Source of the DNA: Clostridium sp. CAG:343
Lineage (GTDB): Bacteria > Bacillota > Clostridia > TANB77 > CAG-508
Length of the DNA stretch: 64,000 nt
Direction: 5' to 3'
NCBI GenBank assembly: GCA_000431335.1
Contig: FR888054.1
Location: 1-64,000, forward strand
In this document: in pieces, positions 18,090-27,600 of the stretch
Position numbering within the stretch: position 1 is the stretch's first letter
Layout: each line of letters begins with the position of its first letter
The notes under the pieces: model-generated
What the model was told of the DNA's origin: nothing
Database searches by the model: none
Seen by the model: the letters and a program-made list of their open reading frames with translations, nothing else
Position numbers and translations under genes: made by a program

Positions 18090-18995
18090 CTACTTAATAT
18101 AAAGCGTGGCACGAAAACCAGTGAAGCTATAGATGATAACATGATTGCCGAAATAGCGACAGGCGACAGGATAATTGTTCCCACTAAAGTTGCAATTGCC
18201 ACCACGGATAACACGACGTGAACTTTCGTTCTGTTCTTGTGTCCATTCATCTACATTACCTGCAAAGTCGTAGATGTTATTAGCACACCATTCTTCTCTG
18301 CTTCCTGTTTCAACTACTTTCTTCGGAGAATTCTCTGTATTCCAATGGTTGCCCCATTCAGTAGAGTCCTCTACAATTTCAGTAAGAGTTTTAACTTCCG
18401 TTTTGATAAACCATTCCAATACCGAATCATATTCTGCACCAAAAGTCAGATGACTCTTAACTGCTTCATTATCTTCGATAGTGGATGCAACCTTCTTGGC
18501 ATCATCAAAATTGATGTTTACCCACGGCATAACGCCTTTTACCGACTGTGGTTTTCCTTCTGAACTTTTGGAAATGTTATAACGAGAAATATAAAATCCC
18601 CCATATTTCTTAACACTTTCAAGTTGCATGGCAAGTTCGCCCGTCAATGTTTCATGAAATTCGCCTTCTGAGAATTCATTGTTCCGATAATTTCTTCTTC
18701 CAAACTTCTCGGCAAATGAAACTCCATCAAGTGTTCCATTAGAATCAAGGCTCCAAACAGGAATCCAAACGAACTGACTGCCATCAGAATCTCTTTCAAT
18801 TACAAAGCCGTTCTTCCAGTCTCCGCAAACATACTTGTATCCCTCCGGTATCGGCGGATTTGCATAATTTTCAGAATAAACATTAGCTGTAGCAATGTTC
18901 AGAGCTCTGATAATTAACTCTCCACTTGTTCCCTCTGAGACTTCAAAGGTTATACCCTTTTCTGCCTCAAGCACAAATTTTTCATACCGTTTCAT
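18090..18995 (-). CDS. FGE-sulfatase/C-type-lectin-fold protein, likely diversity-generating retroelement target
   Basis: A 301-residue protein with the formylglycine-generating-enzyme fold: 'FVWIPVWSLD', 'GGFYISRYNIS', 'NIYDFAGNVDEWTQE', then 'VIRGGNCNFSGNNYP' and the ending 'GFRATLYIK'. That last 42-residue block is the typical variable region of DGR target proteins. No reverse transcriptase or template repeat is seen in the window. The gene is clearly richer in GC than its neighbours and uses CGT, CGC and CGG for Arg; one in-frame CGG (18683-18685, Tyr-CGG-Asn) is read as ordinary Arg. It has its own AAGGAGGAA site and an ACATGGC/GCCAT hairpin upstream (about 19036-19056). I infer recent import of the cargo. 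It need not be an enzyme; DGR targets usually bind ligands. Confidence 0.8.
   Translation of the reverse strand: MKRYEKFVLEAEKGITFEVSEGTSGELIIRALNIATANVYSENYANPPIPEGYKYVCGDWKNGFVIERDSDGSQFVWIPVWSLDSNGTLDGVSFAEKFGRRNYRNNEFSEGEFHETLTGELAMQLESVKKYGGFYISRYNISKSSEGKPQSVKGVMPWVNINFDDAKKVASTIEDNEAVKSHLTFGAEYDSVLEWFIKTEVKTLTEIVEDSTEWGNHWNTENSPKKVVETGSREEWCANNIYDFAGNVDEWTQEQNESSRRVIRGGNCNFSGNNYPVACRYFGNHVIIYSFTGFRATLYIK
18093..18218 (-). other. Candidate DGR variable region
   Basis: In the last 42 codons a run of codons (TAT TTC GGC AAT CAT GTT and then ATC ATC TAT AGC TTC ACT) nearly all end in C or T with varied first and second bases. This is what adenine-directed mutagenesis of AAY codons in a template repeat produces. 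The invariant ending codes for GFRATLYIK. Confidence 0.55.
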
Positions 18996-19099
18996 AGTTT
19001 ATTCCTCCTTAAGTGATAATTTTATAACGGTTTCAACATGGCTATTGCCATTATGTTAATAATACCACATTTCTTGCATTTTGTAAAATTTGAATTTAT

Positions 19100-19294
19100 T
19101 TAATTTACATATTTAATTCTTCCTTTTTTATTTTCATAACTATATTGTGGCTCTTTTAATGAATAATTTAAATATGATTTTTCTTTATCTATATTATTAT
19201 TTGAATAATTTCTGTTTCTTCTTTCGTTGTGTCTAAACATTCCTTTTAGATTTTCTCTTTTGTATTTTGTGTTTCTTATTATTGCATAACTCAT
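19100..19294 (-). pseudogene. N-terminal remnant of a MobV/Pre relaxase
   Basis: Sixty-four residues starting 'MSYAIIRNTKYKRENLKG' and containing 'HNERRNRNYSNNNIDKE' and 'LNYSLKEPQYSYE' match the start of MobV-type plasmid mobilisation proteins, which normally run to several hundred residues and nick at oriT. The frame then stops after 'GRIKYVN', so the catalytic body is gone. An AAGGAGG site precedes the ATG. The missing part probably lay where the DGR-type gene now sits. The element can no longer mobilise itself with this protein. Confidence 0.75.
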
Positions 19295-19398
19295 CTCTCA
19301 CCTCCTTTGCTTCAGCTAGTTTTTCTCTTGTGCTACTAGCTAATAAGACATATTTATTTCTTAAATTCTGATCTTTTTTAATTGTCTTGTAACACACT

Positions 19399-19530
19399 AC
19401 AACACTTTTTTAGCTTACTGCTTCAAAAAGTGTTTCGTGTGGCAGAGCATCACCCCACACCCCATTCAATCCAAAATAAAAATTCACTTTTTTATTTTGG
19501 ATTGCTAAAAAACTATTCATAGTTTTTTAG
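19399..19530. repeat. Cluster of hairpins between the HTH gene and the relaxase remnant
   Basis: Three inverted repeats: AACACTTTTT...AAAAAGTGTT (about 19399-19433), CAATCCAAAATAAAA...TTTTATTTTGGATTG (19468-19504) and the perfect CTAAAAAACTA...TAGTTTTTTAG (19505-19530). On the minus strand the last two follow the HTH gene and could terminate it; the first, with nearby ACACACTACAACAC, may belong to the old transfer origin. Confidence 0.5.
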
Positions 19531-19549
19531 GCAAATTAAAAGAGATTAG

Positions 19550-20095
19550 CTATACATTTGAAGTAGCACTAATCTCTTTATAATTTGCATATAAGCTATC
19601 CCAATTGAAGTCATCGCCATACCTGTCACTTCTATATGGAATATTTTTCTTTTTATGTGTGTCCTCTTTATTATAATTATTTTTATTTTTTATATTATTT
19701 ATTATATCTTTATCATTATCACCTATAGGGTATGGTTGCTTTTGACTATCTGAATAGTTATTTATATCTATACCCTCTAGGTGTTTTTGACTACACCTAT
19801 TGATGTTTTCGACTATAGGTAAAATTTGTCTTTCTTCTATTTCTTTACTATCTGTTTTATATTTTAATTTTACTTTTATATAGTTCTTGTCTCTTAAAGA
19901 ACTTATTATTTTTGACACTCTATCTGCTGTTACATTTACTATATTTGCTATATATTTATTACTTGCAAAACAACTTGATGTTTCTTCGCTTAAATATAAA
20001 ATCATTGCAAGTATTAGTTTTTCTTTATCTGTTAGTTCTTCATTTAATAAAATTTCTGCTGGTATCCATAAACCTTTTAATTTTTGTTTGTTCAT
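19550..20095 (-). CDS. Helix-turn-helix protein of the element (replication-initiator-like)
   Basis: A 181-residue protein. Residues 1-95 resemble a winged helix ('GLWIPAEILLNEELTDKEKL', then 'CFASNKYIANIVNVTADRVS' and 'KIISSLRDKNYIKVKL'), the layout of HTH/Rep-type proteins found in Gram-positive plasmids and mobilizable elements. The second half is Asn/Lys-rich and low in complexity, ending near 'WDSLYANYKEISA'. The start at 20095 was chosen because AAAGGAG lies just upstream; a longer frame to 20137 lacks one. It is the first gene before the relaxase remnant, the usual order in such elements. Its DNA target is unknown. Confidence 0.6.
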   Translation of the reverse strand: MNKQKLKGLWIPAEILLNEELTDKEKLILAMILYLSEETSSCFASNKYIANIVNVTADRVSKIISSLRDKNYIKVKLKYKTDSKEIEERQILPIVENINRCSQKHLEGIDINNYSDSQKQPYPIGDNDKDIINNIKNKNNYNKEDTHKKKNIPYRSDRYGDDFNWDSLYANYKEISATSNV

Positions 20096-20177
20096 ATAAT
20101 GCTCCTTTCTTTTAGTTTCTATTTGCCTCAAATTCAATTTTAAGGCTTTAAAAATAATTTTTAGTATAAGTTTAGGG

Positions 20178-20212
20178 CAAAAAAATAAACCTTAAGATTT
20201 TGTCTTAAGGCT
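20178..20212 (-). terminator. Terminator after the ATPase gene
   Basis: CCTTAAG pairs with CTTAAGG around ATTTTGT; on the minus strand it runs into TTTATTTTTTT. Confidence 0.7.
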
Positions 20213-20266
20213 ATATAATATATTTTTCGTACTATTTCATAAATTACTATATTATTATTTAATTTC

Positions 20267-21469
20267 TTATTTTTCTTCTAATAACCAATCTATTACATTT
20301 TTATGAATTATACCATTTTGTGAAAAATCAAATTTATCCATTGTTAAAACATATTTAGGGTAGTTATCCTCTATATTTTTAAATGCTCCAAATTCTCTTT
20401 CAATAACAGAATCATCTGCTAAAATGTAAGCTACTTGAATATATATCTTTTCTTTAAATCTTGTCGCTATAAAGTCTATTTCTCCATTTTCTAAATTTCC
20501 GACTTTAACATCATATCCTCTAGATAGTAATTCATTATATACAATATTTTCTAAATATGCTCCTAGTTGTGGTCTTTTTCCAACATTCATTATTTGACCG
20601 AAACCTAAATCCGTTAAATAATATTTGTATTTTCCATTTAATATTCTTTTTCCTCTAACATCATATCTATCAGCTTTATTTATCATCATAGCTTTTGTCA
20701 TATATTCTAAATAGTTATATAGAGTTATTTTTGAAACTTCTCTATCATCTTTATTTGCAAAATAATTTGATAAACTTTCTGCTGAAAAATTTTGAGATGG
20801 TGTTGTAACTATATATTCTACTATTCTATTAAATAGATCTAAATCTTTTATATTAAATCTTGCTATAATATCTTTTACTAATATAGAATTATAGATGTCT
20901 GATAAATATGTTCTTGTCTGAACTTCATCTGTCATCATAAATCTTTGTGGCATTCCTCCCCAAGTCATATAGTCATCAAATACTTCTTCTATATCTTTTC
21001 TATCTGTTATATTTTTAAGCTCACATACTTCTTTAAATGTGAATGGATAAGTTTTAAAACTTACATATCTTCCTGCTATATGTGTAGCAAGTTCTCCAGA
21101 TAGTAAATCACTATTAGAACCAGTAATGAATATTGATACATTTTTAGATGCCTTAAATGAATTTATCGCTTTTTCCCAGTGTTCGACATTTTGAATTTCA
21201 TCAAAGAATAAATAATATTTATCTTTACTTACTATTTTTTCTTTAATGTAATTGTGTAAATCCATATCATTTTTTATAAAAGAATAATCTTCATATTCAA
21301 AGTTTATATATATTATTTGAGATTCTGGTATTCCTCTTGCTTTTAACTCATCTATTATTTGTAATAATATAACTGACTTACCACATCTTCTAACACCCAT
21401 TATGACTTTTATCAAATCTTGGTCATAGAATGGTCTAATTTTAGATAAATATTTTTCACGAATAATCAT
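20267..21469 (-). CDS. AAA family ATPase with DUF4143 domain
   Basis: A 400-residue ATPase of the AAA_14/DUF4143 type. Walker A is 'VIMGVRRCGKSVILLQII' (about 23-40), Walker B 'KYYLFFDEIQNVEHWEKAI' (about 91-109), with a sensor stretch 'VSIFITGSNSDLLSGELATH'. The C-terminal DUF4143 part includes 'YKYYLTDLGFGQIMNVGKRP' and a restriction-nuclease-like 'GNLENGEIDFIAT'. The family is widespread in gut bacteria and archaea; its job is poorly known. A GAGGAG site supports the ATG at 21469. It is the gene nearest the right end of the element and was probably carried in with it. Confidence 0.85.
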   Translation of the reverse strand: MIIREKYLSKIRPFYDQDLIKVIMGVRRCGKSVILLQIIDELKARGIPESQIIYINFEYEDYSFIKNDMDLHNYIKEKIVSKDKYYLFFDEIQNVEHWEKAINSFKASKNVSIFITGSNSDLLSGELATHIAGRYVSFKTYPFTFKEVCELKNITDRKDIEEVFDDYMTWGGMPQRFMMTDEVQTRTYLSDIYNSILVKDIIARFNIKDLDLFNRIVEYIVTTPSQNFSAESLSNYFANKDDREVSKITLYNYLEYMTKAMMINKADRYDVRGKRILNGKYKYYLTDLGFGQIMNVGKRPQLGAYLENIVYNELLSRGYDVKVGNLENGEIDFIATRFKEKIYIQVAYILADDSVIEREFGAFKNIEDNYPKYVLTMDKFDFSQNGIIHKNVIDWLLEEK

Positions 21470-21633
21470 AATTTTCTCCTCTTTGTTCACTTTATTTTAT
21501 TCTATTATATCGTAATTATTTTCTTTTGTCAATAATTTTGTTTATTGTACTAAACAAAATTTGTTGCTTTGTGTGTTTTGTTTAGTGAATAGTTTATGTA
21601 TTTAAGAGTATCAATATTTTTATAAAAATGGTA

Positions 21634-24600
21634 CTAACAACAACACTCATGTGTGTATTGACCACCATTTTCTCTTACACCTGGTAAATATGCTTTAATA
21701 TAGCCTGGTTCCAATTTTCCTTTTTCAAAAGGTGGATCTAACAATTTTATAAGTCCATGTTCTCTATCAACTAAGTGGTTCTCTAAGCTTTCCATTGAAA
21801 TATATTTTTTATCATTATCTCCTGCTCCAGAAATTACACTCCAGCTTTGTGCAATACTATCTATTCTACATTCATCATTTTCCATACTACCTAATACATT
21901 TCCATCATCCATGAATGCTCTTCTAAACCATCTTCCATCCCAAGCCTTTGTATTTAATGCCTTTTTCAAGTTGATTTTTATATCTTCATATTTTTTGGCT
22001 AATTCCTCATCTCCCATTTTATTACAAATTGGAATAAATCTGTCTAAAATAGCATATTGAAAGAAGCCAAGCCATACACTTTCACCTTTTCCTTTATTTC
22101 CAACAGTACTAAACCCGTCATTCCAGTCTCCTGATCCTATTTTAGGCAATCCATTTTCTCCAAAATTCAAACTCTTTTCAATTGCTTTTATACAATGTTT
22201 GTAAATATTTTCTTTAATATTTGATTCTAAATATTTATCATATCTTTCATCTTGTCCTTCTTCCAATATAGGTCCTTGTAAATATGGAGTTTCTATTTGT
22301 AAGATTTCTTCATCTCCGGTAAAGTCAATATACTCTTCTGTTAAATATACAAGCCATAATAAATCATCCGAAAATCTTGTTCTTATACCTCTTTGGGTCT
22401 CTTCATGCCACCAATGAAGAACATCTCCTTCTATAAATTGATGTTTACTGTGTTTTATTATTTGTTTTTTTAATAATTCAGGATTTATATATTTTAATCC
22501 TAAAGTATCTTGTAGTTGATCTCTAAATCCATATGCTCCTCCAGATTGATAATATCCGCTTCTTCCTATTAGCCTACTAGAAATTGTTTGATATAATATC
22601 CAGCCATTTAAAATAATATTTATTGACTCTATAGGAGTATACACTTGTAATCTTCCTAATCTATCTTTCCAATAATTTTTTATATTTTCTAGTTCTTGTT
22701 TGCAATTTGCTATTTTACTATATTTATATGCAATATTTTTGCAATCTATTGTCTTGTCCTCAGCACCTAATATTATTGAAATTTCTTTATTTGCAAAACT
22801 TTCTATTTCTACTTCTATTTCATAAGCAATACAAGCATTTTTACCTAGTGCATTTTCGTTATTTAATTTTATTTTCTGCAGTGCTTCTGGATTTCCTATT
22901 CCATTCTTTCCTATGAAGAAATTTTTATCACCTGTATATGATATAATTTTTTCACTAGATGAAATATAAACTTGTGTATTTTTAAATTCATCTCTATATA
23001 CATTTTTGGCTAAAATTATATTATTATTTCTATCAAAATTCGTTGTAATAAATCCTTCTGATTTTAATTCATCTTCACCTATTACTGGTTTCATATAATA
23101 GTATAATTTTATTTTTTTTCGATTTGGTGTAGTATTTTTTAAATTTAAAATTCCAATTTTACAAGCATCTTCTTTTGGTACAAATACAGTTAATTCCTGT
23201 TCTATCCCAATATTTTTATGAGAATATTTAGCATATCCAAAGCCATATATAATATTATAATTATTTTCATCTGGCATTGGGTTTAATCCTAATGACCAAG
23301 TGTTTTTACTTTCTTCATCTTTTAAATATATAATTTCACTTGGAATATCATAACTTGGATTGTTTTCCCAACTAGAAACTCTATTCATTCTACTATTTTT
23401 ATACCAACTATATCCCCCCATATTTTCAGTGATAACACAACCAAATTTCTCATTTGCCATAACATGGCTCCAAACAGTTGGTAATCTATTATCTTGATTA
23501 ATCTTAATTAAATATTCTTTTCCATCTTCTGAGAAGCCTCCATATTCATTGTAATATTTACATTTATCTGAGTCTTTTAATACATTTATATCCTCTGTTT
23601 CTTTTGGTACTGGTATAATTGTTTCTTCTTCATTTCCTATTTGCTTATATTTTTCTAAATATTCTTCTTCCAAATCTTTTATATTATTTTCTAATCCTCC
23701 TTTTGCAGTATCTATTATTATGTCTGAAACTGTTTCTAGAAGTGCTATATCTTTTTTGTCTATTTCACCTTTTGTTAATGTAAATATTCCTCCTTTTATA
23801 TTTTTTAAATATGACATTTGACTATTTAAAATAGAGTTTTCTATCTCTTCCCTTACATAATTTTCATAACTATGTTTTTCTTCATCTAATATTACTACTT
23901 CTGTTTGAATATTTTTCGTTCTAAAAAATTCATAAGCTTTTAAGACTTCTCTTATTACATAGCCATCATTAACATCTCTAATTTTAATTAATATAATTGG
24001 TAAGTCTCCAGATATTCCATATTTCCAAAGTTGATCTTTTTGATATATAATTTGTGTATTCTTTTTCATAAATTGACTTTTTATAGGATTATCAAAAATA
24101 AAATATGATAACATCTTTTGATAAATAGCTATTTCTTTGCCTTTTATTCTTAAATATCTACTCTCTGCTTCTACTCTTGCTCTTGAAAGTTCAAATTCCT
24201 TTTTTACATTTTCAAAAGATTGATATTTTTTAATATTTTCTTTTGTTTTTTCTTCTTCTCTGCCTACACTAATTATTAAATCTACTACTGTTTTTTCTTT
24301 TGGCTTTATTTTTATAGTTCTTTTTAATGCTACAATTGGTTCTGTTACTAATCCTATTTTTCTAGATAATGGTATAGAATTTTTAATCATATTAGGAATT
24401 CCTAAATTTCCTCTTCCTATAAACTTCTCTTCTTCTATTTCATATTCTAAATCCCCAATTGTTTCACTATCTGTGGATAAATTAGTTGCTAAATAGATTT
24501 CTTTATCATCTATTTGTCTTTTTTTTCTTTTTACTATTAGACTATTTGTTTCTTCATCGAATTTTGTAATTAAAAATAAATTATTAAATACTGGATGAGC

Positions 24601-27600
24601 ATAATCTTGCTCTTTTTTTGATAATACAGGTTCAAAATAAGAAGTGACTTCTAATATTTCTTCCTGATTTCCTTGATTTTCAAAAATTACTCTTCTGATT
24701 TCTACTGGTTCTTGTGAACTAATTGTTGTTTTTATTGTTGTTTTTATATTTCCATTTAAAAGTTCTTGTTCGTCTCTATCTGGCATAAAACTAATTTGAT
24801 AATTCTTTTCCTTTTTCTGATTAAAATCATAGTTTGAACTCCATATTTCTTTTGTTTTTATATTTTTTATAATAAAAAATATGCCTTGCCCATAATCATC
24901 TGTAGCTTTAAATCTATTTATATAAATATCTTCATATTTACTAACCCCTTCACCTTTTTCATTCATTGCCACTACATAATTTTCATTTGAAATTATATTT
25001 CCTGTTATTAGTCTTTCATCTATCTTTTTATATGTTGTTTGAATATAATTTTCATAATCTTTATATTTGAATTTTTCTACTTTTTCTTTGTTCTCTTTTG
25101 TTATTATAAATTTTTCTGGCATAGTTTCTTGTAAAAGTATACTTACTGCATCAATTTGAGGATTTTTCATAAATCTTTTTTGTAATATTTGATTATTAAA
25201 TAAATTGTTAATTGATAATAAAATTAGTCCTTGATGATGTGCCATATATGTTTTTACTAAACCATATTTTTTCCCTTTTTCTACTCTTTCCGGAGTAAAA
25301 TCAATTGATTCATAAAAGCCAAATTTATTGTACATTCCTTCGTTTTCTAATTGTTTTAAATTTTTAATAGTTTCTTTTGGTTCATCTGTAATAGCTAAAA
25401 CTCCTGCATAACTAGATACTACCAATTCATCTGCTAATCCTCTTTTTAATCCTAACCATGGAATTCCAAATGCTTTATATTGATAATTAGATTTTAAATC
25501 TTTTAAATTAAATGCTGCTTCTGATATTCCCCATGGTATATTTAATCTTTTAGCATATTCTTTTTGACTCATAATCATAAATTTACAAGACTCATCTAAT
25601 AAGCTGCCTTCATATTTTGGTATGTTAATATTAGGCATAAGATATTCGAAGGCTGTTCCTGACCATGAAATTAATCCTTTGTATTTTCCTAAAACTGTTA
25701 ATGTCCTACTTAAATAATTCCAATGTTTTGTCGGTACATCTTTTTTAGCTATAGCTACTAAACTAGCTTGTCTTGCTTCTGAAGCTAATAAATCATAATA
25801 AGAATCTGTTAATTTGTTTTCTTCTACATTAAATCCTATTGAAAAAATTTGTTGTTCTTTACTATATAATACTGAAAAATTAGTATCTTTTATTGTATTA
25901 TCAATAATTTCTATTAATGTTTGAATTTCGTCTCTATTACTATCTTTTATATTTTCTTCTAAATACGTTTTTACTACAAAAAGATAGCCTATTAAATTCC
26001 CACTATCTACTGTTGAAACATATCTAGGTATTAGTGGTTCTTTGGTCTGAATTTGATACCAATTATACAAATGTCCATTCCATTTTGGCAAACTTTGTAT
26101 AGTAAATATTATATTTTTTAATAAATAAAATGCTTTTTCTTCCTCTATATATCCCAAGTCATAAGCTGAAATAACTGCTAACAATGATAAACCAATATTA
26201 GTAGAAGATGTTCTTAAAACAATTTTTTCTTTTCTATCTTCTTGATAATTATCTGGAATCAAAAAATTGTTTGTTTCTGTTAAATATGTTTCAAAAAATT
26301 TCCATGTTCTTTTTCCTACTTCTTTTGCATATTGCTTTTCCTCATTGTTTAACTCTTCAACTTTATTTTTCTTCTTTTCATCTTTACTAATATACCACAT
26401 ACATATAGGAATAAAAATCCAAAATACTCCTAAAAAAACAGCCCAGATATTTTCCTTTAAACTTCCTAATCCTATCGAAATAAGTCCTGATAGTACATTT
26501 ATTGCCATTTGATTATAATAAGAGATTAATCCTGATTTTGCTTGTTTTTCCGCTTCTTCTGATGTAGTCCACTCTAATAAATGCATATGACTACAATGTA
26601 CTCTATATAAAGTAACTATAATTGCTTTTGCTGAAATATATGCTTTATATGGTAAACAACCTAATGTTAATATTCCTCTAATAATTGTTCCTTTTATTCC
26701 TGATATTTTTGGAGTAAAAGTCTTTTGTTTTTGCTCTCCTTCTCTTTTAAAAATCATCTCATTTAATATTTCTAATATAAATGGACATACAGAAATTAGT
26801 AATAAAAAAGTGACTATTCCATAAATATTTTTACTATAAAATATTCCTATTATGTTTAAGTATATAATTGAAATTATAATACTAACTTCTAATAAACTTC
26901 TTCTTAGATTGTCAAATATTTTATATTTTGACAATAAATTTAATGGACTTTTTGAATTCATCCATCTAACAATTTGCCAATCTCCTCTTATCCATCTAGA
27001 TAACCTATTCATAAAACTATTATATTTTGTTGGATACCCATCCATTAGCATAATATCAGATACTAATCCACAACGCAAATAGCATCCTTCTAATAAATCA
27101 TGACTTAATACTGTATTTTCTGGTATTTGACCTTTTAAAACTTTTGAAAATACTGCAACATCATAAATTCCTTTTCCTGTAAAAATACCCTCTTTGAAAT
27201 TATCCTGATAAATATCAGATATTGCATTTGTATATGAATCAATTCCTCCTGCTCCTGCAAATATTTTTGTAAATAAACTTTTATAACTAATGTCCAAATT
27301 AATTCCAACTCTTGGTTGCATTATTCCATATCCATCTATTACTATATTTCTTTTATCATCTATAACTGGCTTATTTAAGATATGAGCCATAGCTCCTATT
27401 AACTCAAATGCAGAATTTAATATTAAATCTGTATCTGCATCAAGTGTAATAATATATTTTATTTTTTCTAATCTTTCTCTTATTTTAGATTGCTCTTTTT
27501 CTATTTTGTTTTCTATAGTATTTTCTCTAAATGGGTTTTGTATATTTCCTAAAATATACTCATTAAATTGATTTAACATTCCTCTTTTTCTTTCCCATCC

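Larger units (their letters stand above)
14586..21660. mobile_element. 7.06-kb serine-recombinase element (degenerate mobilizable element) inserted in the glucan synthase gene
   Basis: The element is flanked by the direct repeat ATGTGTGTATTG (14586-14597 and 21649-21660). Removing one repeat plus the interior (7063 bp) would rejoin the glucan synthase gene in frame. From the left it contains a large serine recombinase, a small basic protein, a decayed DUF6076 gene, a DGR-type target gene, a 64-residue MobV relaxase remnant, an HTH protein and an AAA ATPase. Gene types and order match integrative mobilizable elements of Clostridia, but the relaxase is lost. Confidence 0.85.

Noticed and set aside
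18683..18685. In-frame CGG in the DGR-type gene as an eighth frameshift site
   Set aside because: The downstream FGE domain stays in the original frame, so no shift is needed.
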